64,000 nt of DNA from Mycosarcoma maydis. Lineage: Eukaryota; Basidiomycota; Ustilaginomycetes; Ustilaginales. Shown piece by piece: positions 20,048 through 30,790 of the stretch (its first letter is position 1; every line of letters begins with the position of its first letter). The notes under the pieces were generated by a model. It saw only the letters and a list, made by a program, of their open reading frames with translations, did no database searches and was not told the origin of the DNA. The stretch covers positions 1,178,001-1,242,000 of the forward strand of contig NC_026480.1 of the NCBI RefSeq assembly GCF_000328475.2. The letters are read 5' to 3'. The position numbers and the translations under genes were made by a program.

Positions 20048-20525
20048 TGTAGCGACGCAAGGTTTAAGAGTTCTGTTGGTGAATCGTCAAGAGGCCTTCT
20101 TCACATGCGATGATGACGAAGAGCAACACTCGATATTCGATGTGTGCGACAAAGATAAAAGGCCCCTGCACCGAGCCAATCTAACACTCATCCTGCACGC
20201 GCACGGCGACGTGAGATTCATGACTGTAAGATTTTTGGGGGTTTTTTTTGGCGCCGATTTCTCTTCTGTCGAAATTTGAACCCTGAGTCCCTTAGTCTTA
20301 CGCAGTAAGCGTGAGTAGCTGCAGCCACAATCGTGAATAACTTAAGTTAAGTCACGAGTTATGCACCATCAGCGGAGGTGCAGAAGAGACCCACAGCTGA
20401 GTTTCCAAATTCAGCCACTCAGGTTCATCATCTTGAACCTTCGCTCGTTCCAACCGTCATTTGGCCATCGACCTGTCTCTCTATAATTCCTGTCGAAGCT
20501 CCAACTGGAGCCATGGAACGGCAAC
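20048..20525. other. divergent intergenic region (V-ATPase f / PSO2)
   Basis: Short shared promoter region with a poly-T stretch near 20245 and an ACAATCGTGAATAA motif copy near 20330. No gene seen. Confidence 0.65.
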
Positions 20526-23126
20526 ATGGCACCGTCTGCCTTCGTATCTCCAGCTAAGAGGAGAAAATTGACATCCTCGAGCCCTTCTAAACAAGCGGGT
20601 CCAACTGGCTCGGCTCAACCCTCCCTTCTCTCCTTCTTCGGCAACGGTCGTCCCACAGCATCTTCACCAATCTCTTCCGATACGTTACAGTATACAAAAT
20701 TAGAGCTCAACCAGCAACAAGCCCACGTTCAGAGCCAGTTAAAGACGCAGCGCACAGCCGATTGCCCCATCTGTAGTCGAAAAGTCCCTTTCAATACCGT
20801 GGAGGCTCATGTCAACACCTGCCTCGATGCTGCAGAGACTGTCACCTCAGAACCGCAGATCTTGAGGGATCAAGTCAATGTAAATCCAATATCACCTGTC
20901 GATCAACCCTCGCCTGTGCGGTCATGCTCGCCTGCGCTGCCTGCTGGCACCTCCACGCCTCCAACAGTCAGTTCAGCCGTAGCACCAAGGCAGACGGCCA
21001 AGCTCACCTCCATTTCCGAGCTGGCTTCCACTCTTGATGCAACTATAGCTCCAACCAATGCACAGTATCCAAGCTCAAGCGTCTCGACAACTCTAGTATC
21101 GCCCACGCAAGCCGGGAGTTCGTTGGTCTCTTCGGCAAAGCGGGTAGCCTCATCCGCCTTTACAGTGCTTATGAAGTCACACTCAGAATCAAAACAATGG
21201 GCAACAGCAGACGCAGTAGAAGCTGCCAACTACCGTGGAAAAGCAAGATCTCGTCCAGAAGCTCGCACAGCCCCCTTCTATAAGGCACTCGAGGGTATGC
21301 CTCTCACTGTGGACGCATTTCGCTTTGGCAAGATCGAAGGCTGCCGCGGCTACTTTCTCACACACTTCCACAGCGACCACTACGGTGGAATGACTGCCAA
21401 TTGGAACCACGGACCCATCTACTGCAGTGTCACTACGGCCAACCTCTGCCGCACTCATCTTGGTGTCGACCCTCAGTGGCTCAGACCGCTACCGATGGAA
21501 GTGGCGGTTCCGGTTCCGGATAGCGGAGGCGTCATGGTAACCTGCATCGAGGCCAATCACTGCCCAGGCTCGTGTCTTTTTCTCTTCGAAGGCCCACAGA
21601 CATCGCAACTGCTCTCACGCAATCATGCTAGCCCCTACATTGGTACGGGGCGGATCTTCCGTTATCTACACTGTGGAGACTTTCGTGCAAGCCCAGCTCA
21701 CACGAATCATCCGTCCGTCGCGGGTAAGAAGTTAGACATCATCTACCTCGATACTACTTACTGCAACCCAAGATACTGTTTCCCGGCTCAAGATCAGGTC
21801 ATTGAAGCCTGCGCTGAACTCGTACGGCGCATCGTACCCGAAGCGCAGCTACGGGCAAATCACGCTGCCATCGAGCACGACAAGGAAGCTGGAGAGCAAG
21901 AGGACTGGACACAAGCACAACTACGCAAGACCAGAAGTAGCATCGATACAAATAGCGCAGCTGCCAATGCTTTCAAGGGATGGTTCAATACCAAGGTCGA
22001 GAATTCTGACGGCACGTTATCTGCTCTGCGTCCTTCTTCAATATCGAGAGACTCTAGCAATCGAGATCTGAAGATTGAGCGCGGAGTGAACGACGTGTCT
22101 GTAAAGCAGGAAGAAGTACAAGAAGAAAGGTTTGACTATGACGAAGAAAACCTTTTCTTGGGAGAGCAAGACGAAGAGGATCCTGTCGAGGAGGACAGCA
22201 CGTGCGTAAGTGGTGAAATTGGCTCGGAAGGTTCGACTCTGCATCGGGTCATGCCTGAACGTTCCGAAAATGCCTTGCTCGACGTGTCGTATCCAAGCGA
22301 GAAGGCCAATGGCCGAGTCAAAGCCGAAGAAACGGATTCGTATGTGCAGGGGATGCAAGTGCAAGACGATTCTAGAGCGGAAGTCAAGACAACGACGCCA
22401 GACGATGCCAACGCATCCAACTGGTTAACCAAGCATACTGAATTGTCCCGAGAGGCTGCGTCCTCGATGCGGCGTCGCGACGGCGGTCGTCTGCTCGTCG
22501 TCATCGGCACGTACACGATTGGCAAGGAACGCATTGTCAAAGCCGTTGCTCGCGCCATGAACTCGAAGATCTTCTGCATGGATTCACGCAAATATCGTGT
22601 GTACGCGCAATTGGAAGACCCGGAACTACACTCAATGCTCACTCGCTCACCATTGGCCTCGGTGCACGTGACCAATCTTCACGCGATCAACGGCGAAGCG
22701 CTGCGCGATGTTGTTGCTGCCCTGCGTACGCACGGGCACGATTTCACGCACGCAGTCGCCTTCCGTCCCACAGGCTGGACGTACAAACCACCCGCAGGCA
22801 TGGACACGGTCTCTCCCAGCCTCGACCGTCTCATCCAGTGGAACCAATCGCGTTCATTCACCTTTCACAATCTCTTGCCAACAAGAGACAGCACCCCAGA
22901 TTACATGATCTACGGCGTACCCTATTCGGAACACTCGAGCTTCTTCGAATTGACCGCTTTCGCGCTGTCCACTCGCTATGATCGCATCATCGCCACCGTC
23001 AACGTGGGCAGTCCTGCCAGCAGGGCCAAGATGGCCAAATGGTTCGAAAAATGGATGCTTGAAAAGCGCAGGAGAGAAAAACTTGGGTTGGTACAGCTGG
23101 ACGCTAGAGCTAGCACGTACTGGTGA
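20526..23126 (+). CDS. PSO2: PSO2/SNM1 DNA interstrand cross-link repair nuclease
   Basis: An 866-residue nuclear nuclease of the metallo-beta-lactamase/beta-CASP (DRMBL) class. Metal ligands H280, H282, D284 and H285 lie in LTHFHSDHYGG; the later motifs NHCPGSCLF, HCGDFRASP, the DRMBL part VVIGTYTIGKERIVKAVA and the closing GVPYSEHSSFFEL are all present. Near residues 80-100 a UBZ-type finger is seen (CPICSRKVPFNTVEAHVNTCLD core, C-x2-C...H-x3-C). Residues about 32-39, QPSLLSFF, are a full PCNA-binding (PIP-box) match. An acidic, low-complexity insertion of roughly 200 residues (about 445-645) splits the catalytic core. The enzyme trims DNA at cross-links. Intronless. Confidence 0.94.
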   Translation: MAPSAFVSPAKRRKLTSSSPSKQAGPTGSAQPSLLSFFGNGRPTASSPISSDTLQYTKLELNQQQAHVQSQLKTQRTADCPICSRKVPFNTVEAHVNTCLDAAETVTSEPQILRDQVNVNPISPVDQPSPVRSCSPALPAGTSTPPTVSSAVAPRQTAKLTSISELASTLDATIAPTNAQYPSSSVSTTLVSPTQAGSSLVSSAKRVASSAFTVLMKSHSESKQWATADAVEAANYRGKARSRPEARTAPFYKALEGMPLTVDAFRFGKIEGCRGYFLTHFHSDHYGGMTANWNHGPIYCSVTTANLCRTHLGVDPQWLRPLPMEVAVPVPDSGGVMVTCIEANHCPGSCLFLFEGPQTSQLLSRNHASPYIGTGRIFRYLHCGDFRASPAHTNHPSVAGKKLDIIYLDTTYCNPRYCFPAQDQVIEACAELVRRIVPEAQLRANHAAIEHDKEAGEQEDWTQAQLRKTRSSIDTNSAAANAFKGWFNTKVENSDGTLSALRPSSISRDSSNRDLKIERGVNDVSVKQEEVQEERFDYDEENLFLGEQDEEDPVEEDSTCVSGEIGSEGSTLHRVMPERSENALLDVSYPSEKANGRVKAEETDSYVQGMQVQDDSRAEVKTTTPDDANASNWLTKHTELSREAASSMRRRDGGRLLVVIGTYTIGKERIVKAVARAMNSKIFCMDSRKYRVYAQLEDPELHSMLTRSPLASVHVTNLHAINGEALRDVVAALRTHGHDFTHAVAFRPTGWTYKPPAGMDTVSPSLDRLIQWNQSRSFTFHNLLPTRDSTPDYMIYGVPYSEHSSFFELTAFALSTRYDRIIATVNVGSPASRAKMAKWFEKWMLEKRRREKLGLVQLDARASTYW

Positions 23127-23231
23127 ACACCAAACGGACACACTCATGACTGATACAGAAGACCCGTTCCTACAGAGAAGAATCACTTTGCAATGCCAAC
23201 AAGTATGTCTCTACCGGAACCCAATTCAAAT

Positions 23232-24998
23232 CTAGAGCTTCTCCAGCTCGAACTTGACCAGCAGCGTCGAATGGGTCTCTCTACCTTTCAGATCGAGCAA
23301 TCGAATGAACCTCCAACCTTGAGCGGCGTACACCAGTCTCACGGCAGCAACGGCGAAGAGCGGGTTCCTGGCGAACTTGTCGTCGCTTTTGATCAAGATG
23401 CGAACAAAAGCGAGTTCGTCATGTTCGAATTCCCACTCGAGCTGTTCGTTCCAGAGCGCATCTGTGGGGATAGGCTGTTCGCCTTTGTGGATAATGCCAA
23501 GCTTGTGCTGTTTGTAGGGTTTTGTTTTTTCTTTCGGAGGTTCTGAGTCGAGGTCGGACGGAAGGATGAGTGTGCATGTTACATACGGTCGGATTTCGTC
23601 GGCGTCCCTTCCGGCCGGTAAAGGCAGGTCGGTGGCACCTGCTATGTAAAGAATGAGTTTGTGGCGACCAAGAGACGTTTGTCCGTCTCCGCCGATTCGC
23701 AGACCGGGTGGTTTGAGAACGTACCCATCCGAACCGGAAAAGAGCGCCTCGTTAAGTTGCATGCTGTGGTCGAAAGTCTGCCAATTCAAAGCGCACACCT
23801 GAGCACCCACACCCCAAAAGGGAACAGGATTGAGGTTCTTGGAGCTGATGCGAGTACCTTTGGGGTAGACGCGCATGAGGTGTTGCGCATTGTGCTTTTT
23901 GATCGCTGTGCTATGTTTGGGTAAAAGATCAAGCAAACCTGTTTCGGAAATATTGATGAGATGATCGTGTGGTCCATTGGTTAACGTGGCAGCATACCAA
24001 GAGTCGTTGACGGGTTTGACGGATTGAGCATAGACGCCGAGAGAACAGAGTTCAGGGATGATTCCCGCCTTCTTGGCCTCGTTTCGCTTGGCCTTGTTTT
24101 TCTTCTCCTCCTGGTCGTCGCTATCTTGCTCTTCAGCAACAGGAGGCTGTTCGGATGGGTAAAATTCAACCATCACAGCGATTTTTGCTCCTAAGTGGTC
24201 GAGGGCAGTATGCTCGCTAGCAGGCTCGTTCTTGTCCACGGGACCAGAGATGAGAAGGTCACCCCACACCTCATGCATGATCTCGACCAGCCTCTTCTGC
24301 CCAGCGTGGCCGCAGTGATTTTCGAGCGACAGCAGTATGGGGGCAACTTTGAAGCTGTGATCGCGCTGAGCCTCGTCTTGCTCTTTCTGGATTGCTTGCT
24401 TCATCGTCTCGCAAACAGCGCGAAAGGGAACGTGGGAAGCCAGCGTGTAGCCATGCGTCACTTTGGGCTCCTGCGGATCGTCCTCATTATCCCACGCATC
24501 GATCTCGACGCATCTCGCACCTGCAATCAACACGTGTTCGTAGGCAACCGCCGACGAGGAACCGTACAGCTGATGCGCAAGGAGATATGTATTGTGTGAG
24601 GAGCTGACAAAGTACTCACTCAGCGGTCGACTGCGATCGCGTACGTACTCGGGTACATTGATGTGCGATTGATCGACAAATGCCTTGAGCGCATCCGAGC
24701 TAGAAGCTCGAGGTTGGTCCAAGAGAGCATCGGCGGGGGAGATGAGGTTTTCTTGGACGAGGAAGTGTCGCAAGGCGTGACTGATTCGAAGCTCGGATTT
24801 GGTGATTTTCGTTCGTCGAGCAGCATGTCCACCGCCTGCGATTGAGTCGAAGTCGACCTCTTCACCAAGATTGTCTCCTCCTCCTTCTGGATCGGAGGCG
24901 CCTGTCTTAGAAAAGGGATTGAGCTTGGCAAATTTCGAAGTGAGAATGGAAGGCGCGGGCTGGCCGTCCTTGGTGTTGGGATCTGTGTTGTCCGGCAT
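23232..24998 (-). CDS. phosphoinositide-specific phospholipase C
   Basis: A 588-residue PI-PLC. The X box (about residues 125-270) has both catalytic histidines, H135 in SSSHNTYL and H182 in VTHGYTL, and the calcium ligands in EIDAW (E165, D167). The Y box (about 315-440) includes RVYPKGTRISSKNLNPVPFW and GSDGYVLKP. A C2 domain fills the C-terminus. There is only a short helical stretch before the X box and no PH domain. It hydrolyses phosphatidylinositol phosphates to inositol phosphate and diacylglycerol in calcium signalling. The charged linker (DSDDQEEKKNKAKRNE) separates X and Y. Convergent with PSO2, about 105 bases apart. Confidence 0.93.
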   Translation of the reverse strand: MPDNTDPNTKDGQPAPSILTSKFAKLNPFSKTGASDPEGGGDNLGEEVDFDSIAGGGHAARRTKITKSELRISHALRHFLVQENLISPADALLDQPRASSSDALKAFVDQSHINVPEYVRDRSRPLSEYFVSSSHNTYLLAHQLYGSSSAVAYEHVLIAGARCVEIDAWDNEDDPQEPKVTHGYTLASHVPFRAVCETMKQAIQKEQDEAQRDHSFKVAPILLSLENHCGHAGQKRLVEIMHEVWGDLLISGPVDKNEPASEHTALDHLGAKIAVMVEFYPSEQPPVAEEQDSDDQEEKKNKAKRNEAKKAGIIPELCSLGVYAQSVKPVNDSWYAATLTNGPHDHLINISETGLLDLLPKHSTAIKKHNAQHLMRVYPKGTRISSKNLNPVPFWGVGAQVCALNWQTFDHSMQLNEALFSGSDGYVLKPPGLRIGGDGQTSLGRHKLILYIAGATDLPLPAGRDADEIRPYVTCTLILPSDLDSEPPKEKTKPYKQHKLGIIHKGEQPIPTDALWNEQLEWEFEHDELAFVRILIKSDDKFARNPLFAVAAVRLVYAAQGWRFIRLLDLKGRETHSTLLVKFELEKL

Positions 24999-25607
24999 TT
25001 TGAGCGTTGTGTGAGAGTGTTGGTGGCAAAGAACGAGGAGAGGAAAACAAACGGAAACCTTTCACCTTTTCAAAGCCGACTCTAGGGCATCGTTCGAGCT
25101 AGTTGGCCTTGGATAGTTGGACAGAGAACGAGGGAGGCGTTCGGCGGATTGCTCACTCACGACTGCAAAGCAAATTGCCAACTAACTTACTTCATGACTG
25201 CTGCTGCGTCGGCAAAGCGGTGTCTGCATGCAGCTGTCAAAGTTTAGTAAATTATGTGGAGAACCGAAGCCGGATCAAGCAAGTCGTGAGTCTTGTACAC
25301 GGCCAATTCACGATTCACGATTCAGAATTTCATCATTGCGTTACGTGTTACAGTGTGAGTAAGTTAGAGCAACGGTGAATTGTGTACGTATAATTCACGA
25401 TTCACGATTTCGTCGCGCTCGAGCCAACTGCACCTGCGAACGCTTCCCGTGCGAAAACAAGGACCCCGCTGCGTCGAGAATTCGTGATTCGTGATTGTGA
25501 GTCACAAGTGTTATTCTCTCTCGGCTGCACTTTTGATTCATTCCTAGCCTTTCAACACCTTGTCAAGGTCACTACCTCAATCGCTTGAGCGTATACGAAC
25601 TGCAATC
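24999..25607. other. divergent intergenic region (PI-PLC / DUF4870) with three motif clusters
   Basis: Contains three clusters of the dispersed motif: 25306-25324, 25393-25409 and 25480-25500. Each is a head-to-tail double copy of ATTCACGATT or ATTCGTGATT. No gene seen. Confidence 0.75.
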
Positions 25608-26284
25608 ATGGCGGATCAGAAGCAACCACTCATCAACAACAGCACCGGTGGAGGCTACCGCGAGTCGCTCGATGACGACCTCGACCCACGCTATGCAACC
25701 GAATCGTATCAGCACCAACCCTCTTCCCATAATGTCGTCTTTGACGCAGCATCTGCAGTTGAATCACAGCAACTTCCTCGATCGCTCCCATCATGGCAGC
25801 AAGCAAATGCATCGCTTCAAGGCGGTCCCGCTTCCAACAATGGTTCCGGAGGAGGATACTCACACTCTTTTGGCACATCGCAAGCATGGAGTCTGAGCAG
25901 CATCTGTGCTATCGCTTGGGCATTACCTCCCTTCAGCTCGGCGTTTGTGTTGATTTGGGAGACGGAGAATGATCTTGCCAGGTTCCATGCGTACCAGGCT
26001 GGGCTGAGTGGTGTAGGATTGATCGTGCTGCTCTGGATACTCAGGACAGTGCTGGGCTTGAAAACGATCGGGTTGCTCGTCGGCATGGGCGCCTATGGTT
26101 GGTTCTGGGTCAACGCGTAAGTCTCTTCCCTTGATCAAGCATAGACGATGCGCAGAAGGATTGCTCACATAGATTTCTGAAACTCGACAGGTCCACGGCA
26201 CACAAATCTGCGCCTTCACTATCGAGGAATCCGTACTTGCCACACATTGGAGATATCGCTTCCAGATGGGTCGGCGAAGAGTAA
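25608..26284 (+). CDS. DUF4870/UPF0132-like small membrane protein
   Basis: Two exons, 25608-26116 and 26191-26284, with a 74-base intron (gtaagt...cgacag). The joined product is 200 residues. A polar, Gln/Ser-rich N-terminal half of about 105 residues precedes three hydrophobic helices. The core has the DUF4870 pattern: a first helix, then ETENDLARFHAYQAGL (compare the family's E-x-E-N-x-x-V-R-F-H-x-x-Q), two more helices, and the closing YLPHIGDIASRWVGEE. Without splicing the frame would stop right after WFWVNA and lose this conserved tail. The function of the family is not established. The stop is 92 bases from the SET gene's stop. Confidence 0.82.
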
Positions 26285-26376
26285 GATACGCAAACCTGTG
26301 ACACCGATCTTCAGCAATAGATTTTTTTGCAGCACCACATGGAAAGCCCGGCGGAAATGTTTTCAGATTGATCAAT

Positions 26377-29349
26377 CTAGCATCGTGGCAGCCAATCGCG
26401 ATAAGGAAGGTCAGGGAAAGCCTCAAGCCATCGATCCAAAAAGATATCCAGCCCACCACCAATCGTACACTGATGCGTATAGAAGGCCTGCTCTACCCAT
26501 TTCCTTGTCTCAACCGCCTTGTTCTGCTTGAGCGTCAATCTTGCCAGCGTGAGCATCGACATGATCCCTCCATCAAAGTGCAACGACGGCAACTCGTTCA
26601 GTATTCTGCCTTGGCGTTCCTGTGCTCTTGTGCAACCAATCGATTCGAGCGCCTTGAGCTCCGACTGAATTGCAGCATCCACATCGTACTCGCTTTCATG
26701 GAGCGCTTTGAGCTGGTAAACCTTCATCAGGTCCGGACGCAACTTGGATCTGGAAGCATGATATGTGGACTGCACTTTCTCCACCATTTCTCGCAGAGAC
26801 TCGGCCAAGTCACGATGATCTTCTTCCTGCTTGCCTTGCTGCGGTTGCGTCGAGATGGAAGATTTGAGCACGATGCGACTCCGTTCTTGCAACATCGGCA
26901 GAGATCCGCCGATGATCTGACCGCGTTCTCGCACTTTGTCTTGCCCATCGCGTTCGTCTAACAAACAGATGCCGCAGCTGCATTTGAATCCGTGTTTGGA
27001 GAGTTGTGAGCGGCGGATCAGCCATGGTTGTTCGCCTTTGACATATTGATGCATGATCTCAGTTCCCTTTTTGAGAGGATGGAGGGCGCGCGTGGTCACA
27101 ATGTCGCCGAAGAACACTGACGAAACGTTAGGCAGGCAGGCGTGGTTGAGGATCGCAGGAAGCGGATGGACCATGGTCGAGCGAGTCAGTTCCGAGTCTT
27201 GCTGCCGTTCTTGATTGGAAAACGATTTGCCGCCTGGATTGGCTGCTGGTCCGAACGCGTTGAAGCGCAGCACGCCATCAACGTAGCTCGAGTCGATGGA
27301 GGGCCGCGTGCAACCTTCGAGTACCACTTTGCGCCACTTTTCCTTCTGGTCCGATTGAAGATCGAGTTGCGATGAACAAGCTCGCACCAGCGATTCCACC
27401 TGATCTGTTGGCGTCTGTGCATTGGTGTAAGTACGATGAGGAGGCGCGGGATACTGTTCCGCGACCCACTTGGAATACTCGACTCCAGGTCCCGCTGTCA
27501 AACCCATGATCGGCAGCGTGAGTTGGCTCGGTCTATCGACCATGGCATGGATACTTTTGGTTGCTGCCAAAACCTGAGTTGTCGTGCTGGTCACTCCTGA
27601 TTCCACCGAAGATCGCAACAGGTAGACGCCTCTGCACCCGGCCTCGGCTGAATAGCTCGAGGCAGCGGCTTTGCAGCATAAAAGCAGCTCTCCTTCTACC
27701 ACATCGCGGGTGACAACCAACCCACGGCCTGCACCTGGGATACTTTCGATAGCCAAAGGGCCGAACCAGTCTTGAATGTCGAATCGAGGGGTGGCGTAGG
27801 ATTGTGAGTCAAAATAATAACCCCAGACGTTTTCGTGAGTGGGACCTAAAGCAGATGCTTTTTCTGCGGATCGAACAGCGTTGAGCGTTTCAAGAATGCG
27901 GTCTTGCGCTGATGTGCGTTGAGAAGCAGGGTAAGCCGAGAGAGCTGCTTCATAGGCGAGTCGGCTGGATTCAAAGTCGCACTTTTTGTACAGAACGAGG
28001 CCTTCAAGCTCGAGATCTTCTGCTATCGAGCAGTCGGTAGAGATCGAGAGGCGCAGACCAAGCAAGCGAGCAGCGCATAGTTCGCGGTGTGCGGCCCCTG
28101 GACGGTTGTCGCCGAGGAAGGATTGGATGAGCGAACGCGTCCGCATGCTGAGTTCTGCCATCTGATGCTCCGAAAGCGTTTCTAAATGGCGCCAAAGACT
28201 ATCGGAATCTGAAGAAGCGATAAGACGGGAGAGGGGACCATCTTGCAGCCAGCGGCATCCGCTGTTGTTGACAGCCGATGGAGAATTGATGAGCAGCGAG
28301 TGGACGTCCTCAAAAAATTCATCGGAATTTTTCTCCACGTCAACCATCCAGGTCATCTCGTCAAGAAGCTTTGCGTGCGCCTCATTGACTCGATCGAGAA
28401 TGTGAACATCCGTAGGGGTGTCTACGCGAACACCTGGGACGCTCTTTCCAGCTTGGCATGGTCCACCTCTGGCAAAGTGATTGAGACTGACAAAAGGCTC
28501 ACGTATCGCAATCACCGTGCCAACCGGCAGATGCGAGTCTAGTTGTGAGCTGCTAAGATGGAGGTTGCTGGTAAAGTGGGCGATGGTGATTGGGATTGCG
28601 CTACCGGAAGGAAGCACACCGATGAAAGTGCAGCCGACATAGAGATTGAGACTTGAGGCTACCATGCATATGATGTACCGGCCATCGAATCGTTTAGGTG
28701 CCCTTAGCTCGTCTACATCAATTCGTTCCAGCTGTTCAAGCGGCCTGTCTGAAGCATAGCTACCCGTGCCATCGAAAGTCTGGCGCGGAAGATAGAGCCG
28801 TCTTCGCCTACGTCCCGATTCTACGTCGTGTCCAGCAATGAAGACCTCTTCTTGGCGCTTCTTGATCTCTGCCGTTTGCCTTGCCAGCAAAGCTTTGAGC
28901 GGCACTGGCTTGAACTTTTTTGGCAAGGCAAGAGCGTCCTTCTCCTTTCGAAGGAAGTCTCTCTCTTTGTCAATTGCCTTGTTGTAGTTCTCAAGCAGTG
29001 CTTGTACAGCACCTTTGAAGAGGTCTGCATCTATCAAGGGATCGAGCAAAGGGTCTTCGTCGTCGTCGTCGTCTTCTGTGGGTTCTTCGCTGCAGTCATC
29101 GCGTTGATCCTCCTTTTCGTCCGGAACAAGGTCGTTCTTGGCTGGGGTGAGAGAAAGATGACGAGCAAGATTGTCCTGTACCTCGCTATCGAGATTTGAA
29201 AGCTGAAGGAGTTGCTCTGGATCCGGCAGAGCTAGTCCGATGTTGCGGAGCGCCTTGAGCAGGTCTTCCATGCTCCCTGTCAAGCTGCTGTGGGGTTCTG
29301 CGATGGATGATGAAGCGTTGTTCTTGTGAAACAGCATCACAACACACAT
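26377..29349 (-). CDS. SET-domain protein with TPR-like region
   Basis: A protein of up to 990 residues. ATG codons at 29349, 29337 and 29271 are all possible starts; the last begins the well-structured MEDLLKALRNIGL. The middle holds TPR-like helices (LEGLVLYKKCDFESSRLAYEAAL). A split SET domain follows: IPGAGRGLVVTRDVVEGE, then after a long insertion ILNHACLPNVSSVFFG, the N-H-x-C-x-P-N signature for SAM binding, and a CSCGIC post-SET cysteine cluster. This is the SMYD/Set5-like arrangement of protein-lysine methyltransferases. The N-terminus has an Asp/Glu run coded by a GTC/GAC microsatellite near 29055. Substrate unknown. Confidence 0.85.
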   Translation of the reverse strand: MCVVMLFHKNNASSSIAEPHSSLTGSMEDLLKALRNIGLALPDPEQLLQLSNLDSEVQDNLARHLSLTPAKNDLVPDEKEDQRDDCSEEPTEDDDDDEDPLLDPLIDADLFKGAVQALLENYNKAIDKERDFLRKEKDALALPKKFKPVPLKALLARQTAEIKKRQEEVFIAGHDVESGRRRRRLYLPRQTFDGTGSYASDRPLEQLERIDVDELRAPKRFDGRYIICMVASSLNLYVGCTFIGVLPSGSAIPITIAHFTSNLHLSSSQLDSHLPVGTVIAIREPFVSLNHFARGGPCQAGKSVPGVRVDTPTDVHILDRVNEAHAKLLDEMTWMVDVEKNSDEFFEDVHSLLINSPSAVNNSGCRWLQDGPLSRLIASSDSDSLWRHLETLSEHQMAELSMRTRSLIQSFLGDNRPGAAHRELCAARLLGLRLSISTDCSIAEDLELEGLVLYKKCDFESSRLAYEAALSAYPASQRTSAQDRILETLNAVRSAEKASALGPTHENVWGYYFDSQSYATPRFDIQDWFGPLAIESIPGAGRGLVVTRDVVEGELLLCCKAAASSYSAEAGCRGVYLLRSSVESGVTSTTTQVLAATKSIHAMVDRPSQLTLPIMGLTAGPGVEYSKWVAEQYPAPPHRTYTNAQTPTDQVESLVRACSSQLDLQSDQKEKWRKVVLEGCTRPSIDSSYVDGVLRFNAFGPAANPGGKSFSNQERQQDSELTRSTMVHPLPAILNHACLPNVSSVFFGDIVTTRALHPLKKGTEIMHQYVKGEQPWLIRRSQLSKHGFKCSCGICLLDERDGQDKVRERGQIIGGSLPMLQERSRIVLKSSISTQPQQGKQEEDHRDLAESLREMVEKVQSTYHASRSKLRPDLMKVYQLKALHESEYDVDAAIQSELKALESIGCTRAQERQGRILNELPSLHFDGGIMSMLTLARLTLKQNKAVETRKWVEQAFYTHQCTIGGGLDIFLDRWLEAFPDLPYRDWLPRC

Positions 29350-30790
29350 GTCGTCTGGCTTGCACAATTTTTGGGAAGAAGCATCATCAAAAAAAATAAA
29401 AAAATGAGGCTTTTCTCGGAAGTCGGCTCAGAGGAATGTATCGGCCGACAACTGCTCCGCAACGGGGTTGTGCAGAGAGCTAATGACAATGTCTAGATGC
29501 ATGGCCGTCATCTGGCTACTAGAATGTAGAAGATGCATGGTAGACGAACGTGGTGATTAGCCTAGGAACGTCTTTTCATTCTAGACTCATAGAGAGAAAG
29601 GAAGAGGCGCGGGCTTTTAAAGTACAGGCAAAGCTAGCTTAGGATAAAGTAGCTCGCTTGGCTATCTGCAGGATCAGAACAGCGTCCTCACTTCTCCCAT
29701 TCGGGTTTGTAGGTACAGTGCGCAACCATTCATGATTGTTGTGTCGATCCGATGCCGGGCGAGGCTTGAGTTAGTTATCACCAATCGTTGGGGAACGTGT
29801 TCGCCAAACGTGCGTGACCTTGACGCAGGGTTGATCAACGACTCAACAGTCAGTAGACCTACGCTGGTAGCAATGAGTGTATGTACCTTCTATAGCTGCG
29901 TCGAATGCATGCCATGTCTACCTTTCGAGCGTTTTCGACTGTCCAAGCCGGCGGCAAGGAAGGTGGTGACTACCTTGTGGCTCGGAAGCTTGTGCACGAA
30001 GCAGAACCGAGCTTTGCATCCACGCAGACGAACAACGACCGTCAGCAGACACGGCAGGATCGAGGGAACGTGGACTCGCTCGAGCACCGATACGATTGAG
30101 CCGACCCACCAAAACCTCATAGTTGGTGTCTACGATGAGCTTTTCATCGCGCGCATTGCTGAGTCTTAGTCTTAAAAATTGCCATGTCTCACAAGCCAAC
30201 CAAACTGTATCAAGCGAACAAAGTAATCAAAAAAAAAATAAAAATCTCCTTTTCAGCCTCAGCTTGCCGCCGCTTTCTGCAACCGCCGTTTTGAGCACCA
30301 TCGGAGTTGATTGTTCCTTGCTCGCTTGTAGGGGATAACACTCGAGAGTATTACGGATTAGCCGAGCTGAAATTGCCCGCTTGCTACTCTACTCCGCATC
30401 GGTCTGGTCGTGAGTGGGGCGCACCGTACAATGCCGTGAATACAGTCACAGACTTGTTCAGATCGTCAATCTGTGAATGTGGCGACCTTCAGGCAGCCTC
30501 GTTGGTTGCCAAAAGACCCGTGTGTGCTTGTACCGCTTCATGAGGAACTAGCCAAATTTCAGCCCCCACTCACAGACCTATTCACGATTTCTCCACGCTA
30601 CTCCTAACTCGTGCGTGGTGACTCGTGACTATAGCTCGAGGCCCTGAATCGCAGCACACTCGGCAACTGCACACATATATACAGCTCTTCTCGATTGCAG
30701 ACTTTACTCCTCCTCCCCCTTTCCCCCCAACAATTTTCCTAACCTCAGAATCGCATCGTTGTCCCTCTAACGACCAGCGAGAGACGCGAG
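29350..30790. other. 1.4-kb divergent gene-free stretch (SET / MFS)
   Basis: Contains A/T homopolymer runs near 29385-29405 and 30225-30245 and a TATA-like box for the MFS gene at 30675. Short open frames overlap on both strands without recognisable domains. No gene supported. Confidence 0.55.
30675..30681 (+). promoter_or_regulatory. TATA-like box of the Git1-type MFS gene
   Basis: ATATATA about 110 bases upstream of the ATG at 30791, followed by a pyrimidine-rich tract (tcctcctccccctttcccc) typical of fungal promoters near the transcription start. Confidence 0.45.
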
